This document shows positions 1 through 8,123 of a stretch of 47,581 nucleotides of DNA, piece by piece (the stretch's first letter is position 1; every line of letters begins with the position of its first letter). Where the stretch lies: contig JAJDUH010000020.1 of the NCBI GenBank assembly GCA_022826805.1, forward strand, positions 1 through 47,581, written 5' to 3'. The position numbers and the translations under genes were made by a program. Source of the DNA: Candidatus Poribacteria bacterium. Its GTDB lineage: Bacteria > Poribacteria > WGA-4E > WGA-3G. The notes under the pieces were generated by a model that saw only the letters and a list, made by a program, of their open reading frames with translations, searched no databases and was not told the DNA's origin.

Positions 1-105
1 ATCGCGTTGACAGGCATCGAGTCGCACGTGGTGACATTTCGCTGGCATACAATCCTCACAAGGTGAGTATTCGGATATGGACCCACAAGCATAACAACCT
101 TCAAC

Positions 106-435
106 TTAAACGTCAAGATAATCTTGACAAAGCACTAGTGATTTCGCGCGAGGTAGCACATCTTTCTCCGGAATAGATCTTAAACCCATACATGCATACA
201 TCTGAACGGTGGGCACCTTGTAGCGCATAGAATGCGGGACAAGTAAAGCCACTGCCCTGGATCCTGTATCATCTACGGGCAACTGCTCAAAATCGATATA
301 TCCGCGATAGCCAAGACTGACGCATTCTACTAATATTGGCATAGAATCCTTAGAGAGTAAGGCACCAGCTCCTCTGTGCCACGGTGTTTCAACAGTAGAT
401 TTGAGACTGAGCGGATATTTACTTTCAATAACCAT
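106..435 (-). CDS. Hypothetical protein, probably 5'-truncated
   Basis: I do not recognise this 109-residue frame. Its composition is protein-like (for example GALLSKDSMPILVECVSLGY) but it has no known motif. The first ATG, at 435, has no ribosome binding site. The same frame stays open for 53 more codons upstream, to about 594, without any ATG, GTG or TTG, so the ATG is probably internal to a gene that has lost its 5' end. The 3' end overlaps a small perfect palindrome, GTCAAGAT-A-ATCTTGAC (112-128). It neighbours an HNH gene and a recombinase stub, which fits a decayed island. The 436-704 stretch holds only this open extension and A/T-rich sequence. A competing plus-strand frame covers 3-176, so coding status is uncertain. 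Confidence 0.35.
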   Translation of the reverse strand: MVIESKYPLSLKSTVETPWHRGAGALLSKDSMPILVECVSLGYRGYIDFEQLPVDDTGSRAVALLVPHSMRYKVPTVQMYACMGLRSIPEKDVLPRAKSLVLCQDYLDV

Positions 436-704
436 CTTGATGATACAGAGTTGTCGGTATGTGGGTGATTCAAATTCTTTGCATAGGAAGTGTACTAAAC
501 CGGGATGAATTTGTGAATCAAAAGAGGTACTTTCAATAAGTTTAGCTAAGTAGGGAATTTTGGACTTTGTGTAGCAATAGAACAGAAAATCCAGTTAAGG
601 ATTTTCAATTAACTTTCTAGTTCGGACGAAATGATGAAGTGTTGCCGCGTCTCTCCGTTATCTGTGCTTTCTCGCGTTCACCTGCCTGTGTGGGATGATC
701 CTTG

Positions 705-1286
705 TCAGTGGTCTGGACGTCTGATATGCCTGTCTACGTTGTATTTTTCGTAAACGTCGAACACAGACTTACAAAATGCTATCATTTCCGTGTCGTCAAT
801 TTCCACTGCTGCCTTATAGATATTCATGAAAAACCGCTTGCCAGCTTCTGTCTGTGAATAGTCTTTCTTACGCGTGTTATGTTTTCTGCACAAGGTTTGC
901 CCGTTTTCAAGTGTGTTGCTACCACCTTTAGACCTCGGCTTTATATGGTCAGCATCAATTTTAACACCCTGTTGCTCTCCAAGTCCGCAGAGCACACACT
1001 TATAACCGTCCCTACGAAAAATGGCTTGCCTGTCGGCTTCAGAGAAATCATTGAATTCGCCTTCGCGCTCAAAATCAGGGTCATATTTGTAGTAGCCGTT
1101 GTTGTTCGAAATTAATTTTCCCTTGTGATGAAGCATGTTGACATTTACACCCACATTTGCCGGATGCTTGCCATGTGTGTTGAAATATTGCTCGCGTACC
1201 CAATCTCCCACAGTGGCGGCTTTCACCCACTGATTCGGGTGATTCCTGAAGAATTTCATGATAAGTCCGTGAATAGTCATCTCCAT
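705..1286 (-). CDS. HNH endonuclease domain protein
   Basis: A 193-residue protein with a clear C-terminal HNH nuclease domain. CVLCG (about residues 98-102) is followed by DADHIKPRSKGG with the catalytic-type Asp-His pair, then an N-containing helix and the final LCRKHN. This family makes metal-dependent DNA cuts and occurs in restriction systems, homing elements, phages and stand-alone defence proteins. The N-terminal 75 residues could be a small winged-helix-like DNA-binding region (inference). The start is ATG 1286; a second ATG lies two codons in. A recombinase stub just upstream suggests it arrived on a mobile element. No methylase or specificity partner is visible, so I do not call it a restriction enzyme. 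Confidence 0.75.
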   Translation of the reverse strand: MEMTIHGLIMKFFRNHPNQWVKAATVGDWVREQYFNTHGKHPANVGVNVNMLHHKGKLISNNNGYYKYDPDFEREGEFNDFSEADRQAIFRRDGYKCVLCGLGEQQGVKIDADHIKPRSKGGSNTLENGQTLCRKHNTRKKDYSQTEAGKRFFMNIYKAAVEIDDTEMIAFCKSVFDVYEKYNVDRHIRRPDH

Positions 1287-1345
1287 AGGATGTATCCCTT
1301 TCTACGTTTTCAAGTCATTGATTAGTTCTAACAGGTGTCCAGTTA

Positions 1346-1600
1346 TTATCCAACCTTGACGATCTCTCCGATGCTTTCGTTTTCGTCGCGGAGCCTGGAG
1401 AGATTGTACCCGCGTTTTTGGAGTTCAGTGATGAGTATTTCCGAATTGATCTCCCCCAGCGCGTCATACAAAACGTCATTTTTGCCAGACTCAGTGATTA
1501 ACGCAATCGATTCGACCACCGCTCTAGCATCTGCGTAGTTGACTCCCAAATAATTTTGCGTTGTCGAGATGTTTTGATAACCAAGTAGCCCCTGCACCAA
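1346..1600 (-). pseudogene. Tyrosine recombinase (integrase), C-terminal fragment
   Basis: The first 20-odd residues carry the end of a phage-type integrase catalytic domain: GLLGYQNISTTQNYLGV matches the family box LLGHxxxxTTxxYxx, and the Tyr in TTQNY would be the nucleophile. The usual His of LLGH is Tyr here. A stop codon (TAG) sits a few codons upstream in the same frame, and the Arg-His-x-x-Arg part of the active site is absent, so only the C-terminus survives. The 60-residue tail (GEINSEILITELQKRGYNL...) is not recognised. The apparent start is a TTG with no ribosome binding site. Most likely a non-functional remnant marking an old integration event beside the HNH gene. Confidence 0.65.
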
Positions 1601-2225
1601 ATAGTGTTCACTTTCTCGCTAAACCGCCAACCCAAACGATAGGGATAATCGGTGTTCTAAGAGTTTTAGGTTCACACCATCGCATACAACATCTTCGATT
1701 GATTTATTTTTTTCGAGGCGATGATCTTGACTTCTGTGTGAACTTCAGGCGACGCCCATGTGTAGGATGGCAGATCGGAGTGAAGTCCGATTCGTAGTTA
1801 TACCACCCAACCAGTTTAAACAGTATATCACAAACGTAGATTTTTGAGGTGGATTTCCAGTTCTCTGTAACATTTAGCCGTCAGTCACTCCGTGTTTTCT
1901 GGAATAACTCCTAAAAATTCGCATAATGTTAATTAGGAACGTTGGAAAAGTCCATTTTTGAGACAAAAACGGGATATGAATGTAACATTTGTCGAATTTT
2001 ACCCAATAGCCAAAACATTATTTTCAACTCTTTACACGCATTTACATATTTATACAGCCTTGACGACTTGCAAGAGCCCAGAGAGTTGGAGGGTACGCCT
2101 CGGTTTCGCCGACAGCGAAGCAGGACTTTCCTAACGGGTGGGATACAGGTTTCTAACCGCACCGGTATAGTAGGTTGGGTTAATATCTTATTTTGCTGGC
2201 GAGGTTGGGAAACCTCGCCTAACTT
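1601..2225. other. Intergenic region, 625 bp, no gene recognised
   Basis: No convincing gene. Short frames exist on both strands but none has a start with a ribosome binding site or a recognisable motif. The right-hand part holds repeat material: a half-element reading GGTGCGGTTAGAAACC on the minus strand (about 2148-2164) and a complete hairpin at 2198-2219. The left part may contain degraded integrase sequence beyond the stub, but I could not align it. Confidence 0.5.
2198..2219. repeat. Palindromic repeat GGCGAGGTT-ggga-AACCTCGCC
   Basis: Perfect 9-bp inverted repeat with a 4-nt loop, seven bases past the stop codon of the PhyH gene. The same arms recur at 8925-9032, 45394-45434 and 47065-47081. 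It could also act as an mRNA 3' end for the PhyH operon, though no T-run follows. Confidence 0.7.
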
Positions 2226-3125
2226 TTATTCCATGCCGAGTCGCTTTTTCTGCTCTTCGAGCATCTTCTGTTGACGTTTGACGCGCTCTGGTACTAAACG
2301 TTCCCGCGGTGCTGTCGGCTTGAAGTCCACGCGGTCTTTCCCCAACCCATGCAGGACACCTAATTCCACGGGTGAGAAATTGTCTGGATTCTCACGATTG
2401 AAATTCATCGGTTCCCTGAGACCAATTGGTGGGTTCGTGATGAAACGGGCGCGACCTGATGGATTCTGCGAAGCGGCGTGTAAGATGAAGGGATGCAGGA
2501 GCACAACATCACCTGCTTCTCCGGTAATTTCTACAAAATCTTCGCATTTGTCAATGAGTTGCCCGAAACCGCCCGGTAACAACCCTTCTGGATGTTCATA
2601 CAGCCGCTGCGCAACATGCTGAACTGAATCACATGCTACAAATGTCCCACCGCTCTTTGGATAAATATCCGACCAGACGACGATAGTGAGCAATCCCTGT
2701 TCGGGGCTATCCAGAAAGTGCCGGAAGAAATCACCGTCTTTATGCCAACCGCCAACATCCGGGGAAGGCGGTTGCCAAGGTATATCCGCCCCTAATCCAA
2801 AGTTAATAATAAAGCCGTCGCTCCATCCCGGCTTCCCATCGCCCCAAAGATTGACAATCCTATCCTCGCCGCCGAGCAGATCACAAATGGCATCCCATGC
2901 TCTCGGTGCGACATCCTCAATCAGTACCCGGTTCATGGAAGGTAGGTGAACGCGGGGTTGCTCCCAAGTCGTCGGATTGTCTGGATCATAACCGAGCCGC
3001 TTAAAACCGAATGCTCGCCACTCTTCTGCCAACTCGCGTGAAAAGCAGCCTTTGAGGATAACATGCCCCTTCTCAATGAAGTGGTTAACATCTGACTCTG
3101 TCAGTGTTTTGTAAGTTTTTCCCAT
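2226..3125 (-). CDS. Phytanoyl-CoA dioxygenase (PhyH) family protein
   Basis: A 299-residue Fe(II)/2-oxoglutarate-dependent oxygenase. The metal triad is visible as His128-x-Asp130 in GGWHKDGDF and a distal His, most likely His216 in HPFILHAAS. Arg225 or Arg227 (SGRARF) is the expected 2-oxoglutarate carboxylate contact. Length is normal for the family. PhyH relatives hydroxylate many small substrates, so the substrate cannot be read from sequence. ATG 3125 is preceded by AGAGGAAAT. The gene starts 11 bp after the Tm-1-like gene ends, so the two are almost certainly one operon. A second, quite different PhyH protein with HEAT repeats is encoded at 43475-45370. Confidence 0.88.
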   Translation of the reverse strand: MGKTYKTLTESDVNHFIEKGHVILKGCFSRELAEEWRAFGFKRLGYDPDNPTTWEQPRVHLPSMNRVLIEDVAPRAWDAICDLLGGEDRIVNLWGDGKPGWSDGFIINFGLGADIPWQPPSPDVGGWHKDGDFFRHFLDSPEQGLLTIVVWSDIYPKSGGTFVACDSVQHVAQRLYEHPEGLLPGGFGQLIDKCEDFVEITGEAGDVVLLHPFILHAASQNPSGRARFITNPPIGLREPMNFNRENPDNFSPVELGVLHGLGKDRVDFKPTAPRERLVPERVKRQQKMLEEQKKRLGME

Positions 3126-3136
3126 CTATTTCCTCT

Positions 3137-4345
3137 TTATTGTATACTCGCCAATAACGTTTCTGCGAGTTTCGTTGCGAACTCGTCGTCATTGATGTGA
3201 GCGTCCATCTCAATAACTGTGACATTGTCCCCGATGTGTGCCTTCAGGTTCTCGACCCAAGCAGTTCGCGCTTCGGGGGAGTCAAAGGGCTGTTCAGTTG
3301 TGTCAATAGCCGAGATCCCTTGTGTCGGAATAATAACCGTTGTGGGACCTTGTGCCTCGCTGAGTTTACGCGCCATGATACGTCCAAGTTCAGCAGTCTC
3401 TTCAGGCGTTGTCCGCATTAGTGTCACTGTTGGATTGTGTTGATAGAATAACCGATCACTGAATTGTTCTGGGACGGTGTCAGGTGGACCGAAATTCACC
3501 ATATCCAATGCCCCAGGTGCGACAACTTGCGGCAAGCCGGCTTCTCCTGCGGCTTCCAATCGGTCAGGACCAGCACTGAGAACGCCACCTACCAATTCGT
3601 CAGCGAGTTCTGTCGTGGTCACATCTAACACACCAGCAAGGAATCCGCCTCTCACGAGATCTTCCATCGCTTGCCCACCAGTGCCGGTTGCGTGAAAGAC
3701 CAAGACTTCGTAGCCAGCGGCTTCAAGGACTTGGCGTGCTTTCGTAACACACGGGGTTGTCACACCGAACATCGTCGCTGCGATGAGTGGTTTGTCCGCT
3801 GCCGCTGTCGGTACCTCTGCATTCACCATTCCAACGATCGCCCCAGCAGCGTTGGCGAGAATCTGGCGTGACAAGCGATTGATGCCAGCAATGTCCACAA
3901 CGGAGTACATCATACAGATATCTTTCGACTGCACATACGGGCTTGTATCACCTGATGCGAGGGTTGATACCATAATTTTTGGTACGCCCACTGGAACTGC
4001 CTGCATTGCCGTGGTACCGATGGTTGTTCCTGCAGAGCCACCGAGTGAGATTATTCCATCAATTTCACCTGCAGCTTGTTTTTCAGCAATGAGTGTGGCG
4101 GCACCTTGCGCCATCACGGCAACGCTGTTACCACGATCGCCTTCGTTTCGCAATGCCTGTAAAGATGAACCTCCAGCCTGTGCGACTTCATCTGCCGAAA
4201 CATCCGGCGTTAGTTGTGGTTCTCCCAATATACCTGTATTGATAACACACGTTGAAACTCCGGTCGATTCTATCTGCGATTTGATGAACGAGAATTCCAC
4301 GTCTTTCGTATCCATTGTTCCAACGATGCAAACTGTTTTCGCCAT
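3137..4345 (-). CDS. Tm-1-like (UPF0261 family) protein
   Basis: A 402-residue protein of the Tm-1-like ATP-binding / UPF0261 family. The N-terminus (VCIVGTMDTKDVEFSFIKSQ) is the family signature, followed by glycine-rich stretches (GIISLGGSAGTTIGTTAMQ) and VFHATGTGGQAMEDL of the second domain. In plants a relative (Tm-1) inhibits a viral replicase; the bacterial biochemical role is not established. Start ATG 4345 is supported by GGAGGAATTCGGGG just upstream. It is the first gene of a two-gene operon with the PhyH oxygenase. A plausible promoter lies about 200 bp upstream, leaving a long leader that contains a hairpin repeat (4431-4489). Confidence 0.85.
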   Translation of the reverse strand: MAKTVCIVGTMDTKDVEFSFIKSQIESTGVSTCVINTGILGEPQLTPDVSADEVAQAGGSSLQALRNEGDRGNSVAVMAQGAATLIAEKQAAGEIDGIISLGGSAGTTIGTTAMQAVPVGVPKIMVSTLASGDTSPYVQSKDICMMYSVVDIAGINRLSRQILANAAGAIVGMVNAEVPTAAADKPLIAATMFGVTTPCVTKARQVLEAAGYEVLVFHATGTGGQAMEDLVRGGFLAGVLDVTTTELADELVGGVLSAGPDRLEAAGEAGLPQVVAPGALDMVNFGPPDTVPEQFSDRLFYQHNPTVTLMRTTPEETAELGRIMARKLSEAQGPTTVIIPTQGISAIDTTEQPFDSPEARTAWVENLKAHIGDNVTVIEMDAHINDDEFATKLAETLLASIQ

Positions 4346-4430
4346 CCCCGAATTCCTCCATTGTCTTATATGGTAGATTTTAGAATTACCTATACACTCT
4401 CAAAAAGGACCCAACCCCCCTAACAAATCA

Positions 4431-4489
4431 GAATCAACGGTATGAAACCCGTATGGGCTTCACCGGGTATGAATGCCTTAATGGCATTC
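4431..4489. repeat. Dispersed hairpin repeat shared with 8962-9000
   Basis: The first 40 bases match 8962-9000 with only a few substitutions (GAATCAACGGTATGAA then CCCGTATGGGCTTC). Within it GAAACCC-gtat-GGGCTTC forms a hairpin that is perfect in the other copy (GAAGCCC/GGGCTTC). A second hairpin, GAATGCC-ttaat-GGCATTC, follows at 4471-4489. It would lie in the 5' leader of the Tm-1-like mRNA if the promoter at 4547-4575 is used. Confidence 0.65.
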
Positions 4490-4546
4490 CCCGCCCTTAT
4501 CAGGGGGGAATTTTAAACCCTGAGCAGCGGCACATCTATTTGTATA

Positions 4547-4575
4547 GGTATACGTCATTTTTAGAAGAAAGTCAA
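4547..4575 (-). promoter_or_regulatory. Candidate promoter for the Tm-1-like/PhyH operon
   Basis: On the minus strand TTGACT is followed by a 17-bp spacer and TATACC. It would give a leader of about 200 nt for the Tm-1-like gene. Read by eye only. Confidence 0.4.
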
Positions 4576-4746
4576 GTTTATTTTTTCTAATTGATTAGGC
4601 ATCGTAGTCATGATTATCCTCACTTATCACATTGTGGGATGGGTTTGTCTTCAACGAGCGTTTATCGAATTCTGTAGCCACTGTTGTTGTAAATATAGTA
4701 GATTACTATAGGGACCGCGGTAAGAGGTGTCAAGGATTTTTTAAAA

Positions 4747-4775
4747 TTGACACAATTCAAGAGATGTGATACACT
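4747..4775 (+). promoter_or_regulatory. Candidate promoter for the GspG-like gene
   Basis: TTGACA, a 17-bp spacer, then TACACT, about 150 bp upstream of the GTG start at 4923. A second TTGACA lies at about 4808 but has a poorer -10 partner. Confidence 0.45.
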
Positions 4776-4922
4776 TAAAAAAATGGTTGTCGCGTTAGTT
4801 TTCAGCTATTGACAACTACAAAGCCTTTGACTTTATCACGAACTTTTTTAACTGACCACTGATAATTATTTTCTCTTTGCTATGTTAGTTAGGCGTGCAT
4901 GCACAGATTGTGGAGGAGATGT

Positions 4923-5375
4923 GTGAAATCAATTGATTCTAAACAGGCAGGATTAACGTCTGTACAAATTCTGGTCGTCGTCGTTATCCTCGGCATTGTT
5001 GCCGCAGTGCTTCTGGCACCTCGGCTACTCGGACAAGCGGGTCGTGCTTTACAGGCACAAGCCGCTGAGGAAATTGAAATACTTGGTATCGCGCTTGATA
5101 GATATGCCAAAGATAATGGCGATTATCCATCAACCGAACAAGGTTTGAAAGCACTTTGGGAGAAACCCGAAGCACCACCGATCCCCATAATGTGGGAGGA
5201 ACCTTACATCCAAATTCCGATTACCGAGGATCCGTGGGGAAATCCTTATATCTATATTCGTCCTGGCAACCACGACCGATATGGATACGATCTCATCTCT
5301 TTCGGCAGCGATGGCGTTGAAGGTGGAACGGGTGAAGCGGAAGATGTCGTCAGTTGGATCCGGCGTGATGAATAA
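4923..5375 (+). CDS. Type II secretion pseudopilin, GspG-like
   Basis: A 150-residue protein with a short prepilin leader (MKSIDSKQAG), cleavage after Gly, a hydrophobic helix (LVVVVILGIVAAVLL) and the GspG C-terminal block: DNGDYPSTEQGLKAL, DPWGNPY, then GSDGVEGGTGE, the calcium-site loop of the major pseudopilin. The GTG start at 4923 is preferred over ATG 4899 because GGAGG sits six bases before it and it gives a normal leader. The mature N-terminus is LTSVQ rather than FTLIE, so the almost invariant Glu at +5 is Gln. No other type II secretion gene is in the window, so this is an orphan. It may be a specialised pseudopilin rather than the main GspG. Confidence 0.82.
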   Translation: MKSIDSKQAGLTSVQILVVVVILGIVAAVLLAPRLLGQAGRALQAQAAEEIEILGIALDRYAKDNGDYPSTEQGLKALWEKPEAPPIPIMWEEPYIQIPITEDPWGNPYIYIRPGNHDRYGYDLISFGSDGVEGGTGEAEDVVSWIRRDE

Positions 5376-5440
5376 TTCCTAAAGTAACACTCGTGCTTAA
5401 AGGGATTGAAGAAACCATACGAAAAGACGGGGAATCACTT

Positions 5441-6445
5441 ATGAAGATCACCGATATTGATGTTATCAAGGTGAAAGTGCCGTATCATGAAGGCATTAAC
5501 GAACTGATGACGCGTCGCAATCTTTATCAGATTGATTATGTCTACAAAGTGCACACCGATGCTGGACTCATTGGGATCGGCGATGGCGCGCTTCAATCAG
5601 AAGATGTTGTTCAGCGATATATCGGTAGGAATCCGTTTGCGTTCATGGCTGGTTGGGCACCAACGCCTCTCCAACAAGCGTTTTACGATATTATGGGTAA
5701 GGCACTCGGCGTACCGGTGCATCAACTTTTAGGCGAGAAAGTTCATGACAAAACATCATTCGGTTACTGGTCGATTGACATGACGCCAGAGGAGTGGGCA
5801 GCAGAAGCACAACACGCTTATGCCCTCGGCTACCGGCTCCATAAAATTAAAGCGCGTCCTTGGTTTGAAGTGCTTGAGCAGGTGTCAGCAATCAGTGCAG
5901 TGGTCCCAGATGATTACCGACTCCGCGTTGACGCAAACGACTCGTTTGAGACGCCAGAACATACCCTTGAGGTTGCACGCCAACTCCAAGATTACAATAT
6001 AGAGTCGCTTGAGACCCCGATTCCGCAGGCAGATATTGCCGGATACCAAGAAATCAAACGCAATACTGATATACCGATAACAATTCACTTTGGTAATCCG
6101 GATCCAATTGAAGCCATTCGGGCAAAAATGAACGACTCATTTATTATCGCTTATCCTGACTCTCGCGCCGCCAACGCCAAACGTGAGGCGATTATTTCAG
6201 ACGCTGCACACCTCCCCGTCTGGATACAGATCGTCGGGCTTGGTATCACGACCTGTTATGTCATGCATCTTGCCGCAGTAATGCCGAACGCGACCATGTC
6301 AGCGATTACACTAAATGCCTTGCGGGCTTATGATCTCGTCATGCCTTCGACGATTCCACTTGTTGATGGATACGCAACTGTTCCAGATAAACCTGGATTA
6401 GGGGTCGAATTAGATGAGGACGCGCTTGATAATTGTCGCGTCTAA
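5441..6445 (+). CDS. Mandelate racemase / muconate lactonizing-type enolase superfamily protein
   Basis: A 334-residue enolase-superfamily protein with the N-terminal capping domain and the TIM-barrel. Key residues: Lys135-x-Lys137 in LHKIKARP (the proton-abstracting KxK), Asp164 and Asn166 in RVDANDSF, and Glu191 in SLETPIP, the first two metal ligands. At the third barrel position, where Asp or Glu is usual, the sequence is TIHFGNP, so the third carboxylate ligand appears to be missing or replaced. Members of this group dehydrate or racemise sugar acids and similar carboxylates; the substrate is unknown. ATG 5441 is chosen over GTG 5393 because the typical family N-terminus MKITDIDVIKVKVP begins there. 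It sits between the GspG-like gene and an aldehyde dehydrogenase, likely co-transcribed with the latter. Confidence 0.85.
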   Translation: MKITDIDVIKVKVPYHEGINELMTRRNLYQIDYVYKVHTDAGLIGIGDGALQSEDVVQRYIGRNPFAFMAGWAPTPLQQAFYDIMGKALGVPVHQLLGEKVHDKTSFGYWSIDMTPEEWAAEAQHAYALGYRLHKIKARPWFEVLEQVSAISAVVPDDYRLRVDANDSFETPEHTLEVARQLQDYNIESLETPIPQADIAGYQEIKRNTDIPITIHFGNPDPIEAIRAKMNDSFIIAYPDSRAANAKREAIISDAAHLPVWIQIVGLGITTCYVMHLAAVMPNATMSAITLNALRAYDLVMPSTIPLVDGYATVPDKPGLGVELDEDALDNCRV

Positions 6446-6613
6446 GGAGAAACAGGACGAGTATATTTAGTAGATGAAGTAGGCTTCTTCACGGAAGTAC
6501 TCTCTGAAAACGAACTTAACGATTTTACAGATGGCGGATTGGCAGGCTATGCCGTTGGCGATCCGGCTGGCAAAGTGACAACAACTTGGGCTTTGCTGAA
6601 AATGAAAAACTAA
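6446..6613 (+). pseudogene. Remnant of a LamG-type secreted protein (C-terminus only)
   Basis: Directly after the TAA of the enolase-like gene the same frame runs on for 55 codons to a second TAA. The translation resembles the end of a LamG domain (YLVDEVGFFTEVLSENEL, compare IDEFKIWSVALTEDEV in the gene at 13606) followed by AGKVTTTWALLKMKN. The last part matches the tail shared by the three secreted proteins at 11882-14370. There is no start codon with a ribosome binding site and no signal peptide. Either this is debris of a deleted gene, or occasional stop-codon readthrough would add this tail to the enzyme. Debris is more likely. Confidence 0.65.
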
Positions 6614-6661
6614 AAAAGCAGGCACACGGTGTGTGTCGCAGCAGAAACGGAGAAACGCATT

Positions 6662-8080
6662 ATGCAAATGCACGTAGGTGGAGAATGGATTGATAAATCC
6701 AACAAAATTGACGTAATTAGTCCCTTCGACGGTTCGGTCGTTGACACCGTTCCCAGAGGAGATGCGAACGACGTTGAAACCGCCATTCAGACGGCAGAGC
6801 GCGGCGCAAAAATCATGGCAGGCTTGACCGGCTATGAACGTTACGAAATTCTGCGCAAAGTTGCGGACCTGATGGTGGAGAAGGCGGGTGAACTCGCCGA
6901 GGTTATCACCCGCGAAGAAGGGAAAATCTTAGCGGAAGCGACGATTGAAGCGACCCGGGCGTCTGAAATTATCGCGCTTTCCGCAGAAGAAGCGAAACGA
7001 TTAACCGGTGAAACAATCCCTCTTGAAGGCGCACCCGGTGTTAAAGATAAACTCGGGTTTACAGTGCGTGTCCCGTGCGGTATCGTCGCGGGCATTAGCC
7101 CATTTAACTTCCCGTTGCACCTTGTCTGTCACAAAGCCGGTCCCGCGATTGCTGGTGGAAACGCTATTATTATCAAACCGGCGACAGATACACCACTTTC
7201 GGCATTGAAACTTGTCGAACTCTTTTTAGAAGCGGGTACACCGCCTGAGGCGATCCAGTGTGTGACAGGCCCCGGTGGCGAAATCGGTGATACGCTCTGT
7301 GCAGACGGACGCGTCCGGAAGATTACCTTTACCGGTAGCCGTGATGTCGGCGAGCATATCTGTAAGGTCGCGGGGTTGAAGCGTGTCACAATGGAACTCG
7401 GCTCGAATTCACCACTTATCGTTATGCCTGATGCGGATCCTGAAAAGGTTGCGCGTGCTGCTGCAGCATCCGGTTACTCTAATGCAGGGCAGGTCTGTAT
7501 CTCAACACAACGCGTTATCGCACATGAGAAAATTTACGGAGACTTCTTAGATGCGTTCCAATCAGAGGTCGCCCAAATTAGTACTGGTGATCCGCTGACA
7601 GAAGGAACGCGCATGGGTCCGATGATTCGAGAAGGGGATGCTACGCGTGTTGCTGAATGGATTCAGGAAGCGGTTTCGGACGGTGCGGAACTCCTTACGG
7701 GTGGAGAGAAGCAAGATCAGTTTGTTACGCCCGCGATTCTCGCTAACGTCAAACCAGAGATGAAAATCTCCTGTGATGAAGTGTTCGGACCAGCTGTCGG
7801 TGTGACGCGAGTCAACGACATCGACGAGGCTATCGCCCTGGCTAATGATACGAATTATGGTCTGAGTGCTGCGATTTTCACGCAGAATGTCGATTGGGCG
7901 ATGCGGTTCGTCCGTGAAGTTGAATCTGGCAATTTGATGGTGAACTGGGGTACGCAGTGGCGTGCGGATCTGATGCCGTATGGTGGTGTCAAAGAGAGCG
8001 GTATGGGCAAGGAAGGACCGAAGTACGCTATAGAAGAGATGACCGAATTGAAGATGGCAATCTTCCATTTGGACAGTTAG
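6662..8080 (+). CDS. NAD(P)-dependent aldehyde dehydrogenase
   Basis: A 472-residue member of the aldehyde dehydrogenase superfamily. Seen: the cofactor-side box GISPFNFPLHL with Asn149, Lys172 in IIIKPATDTPLSA, the Rossmann GS turn FTGSRDVG, general base Glu245 in MELGSNSP, and catalytic Cys279 in GQVCISTQRV. It oxidises an aldehyde to the acid; the closest styles are lactaldehyde/succinate-semialdehyde-type enzymes, but the substrate cannot be assigned. ATG 6662 is preferred over GTG 6629 because of GGAGAAACGC upstream and the family N-terminus (HVGGEWIDKSNK). It follows the enolase-like gene on the same strand and ends at a strong terminator, which suggests a small catabolic unit. Confidence 0.9.
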   Translation: MQMHVGGEWIDKSNKIDVISPFDGSVVDTVPRGDANDVETAIQTAERGAKIMAGLTGYERYEILRKVADLMVEKAGELAEVITREEGKILAEATIEATRASEIIALSAEEAKRLTGETIPLEGAPGVKDKLGFTVRVPCGIVAGISPFNFPLHLVCHKAGPAIAGGNAIIIKPATDTPLSALKLVELFLEAGTPPEAIQCVTGPGGEIGDTLCADGRVRKITFTGSRDVGEHICKVAGLKRVTMELGSNSPLIVMPDADPEKVARAAAASGYSNAGQVCISTQRVIAHEKIYGDFLDAFQSEVAQISTGDPLTEGTRMGPMIREGDATRVAEWIQEAVSDGAELLTGGEKQDQFVTPAILANVKPEMKISCDEVFGPAVGVTRVNDIDEAIALANDTNYGLSAAIFTQNVDWAMRFVREVESGNLMVNWGTQWRADLMPYGGVKESGMGKEGPKYAIEEMTELKMAIFHLDS

Positions 8081-8091
8081 AGGTGCTCGAC

Positions 8092-8123
8092 AACGGGCAG
8101 ATAACGACATCTGCCCGTTTTTT
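8092..8123 (+). terminator. Rho-independent terminator
   Basis: Perfect 11-bp stem AACGGGCAGAT / ATCTGCCCGTT with a 6-nt loop and a run of six T, 11 bases after the aldehyde dehydrogenase stop. It lies between convergent genes and may work in both directions. Confidence 0.9.

Larger units (their letters stand above)
4346..4898. other. Divergent intergenic region with repeats and two promoters
   Basis: Separates the minus-strand Tm-1/PhyH operon from the plus-strand GspG-like gene. It contains a palindromic repeat (4431-4489), a candidate minus-strand promoter (4547-4575) and a candidate plus-strand promoter (4747-4775). No coding frame is credible; 4560-4870 is AT-rich. Confidence 0.6.

Noticed and set aside
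3..176. Plus-strand frame of 57 codons entering from the left edge
   Set aside because: Open and protein-like but with no recognisable motif, and it overlaps the minus-strand frame at 106-435. It could be the end of a gene outside the window; not enough to call.
705..1286. HNH gene as part of a restriction-modification system
   Set aside because: No methylase or specificity gene nearby; HNH domains have many other uses.
1942..2274. Plus-strand 110-codon frame over the 3' end of the PhyH gene
   Set aside because: Overlaps the well-supported PhyH gene and repeat DNA, with no motif or ribosome binding site; a shadow frame.
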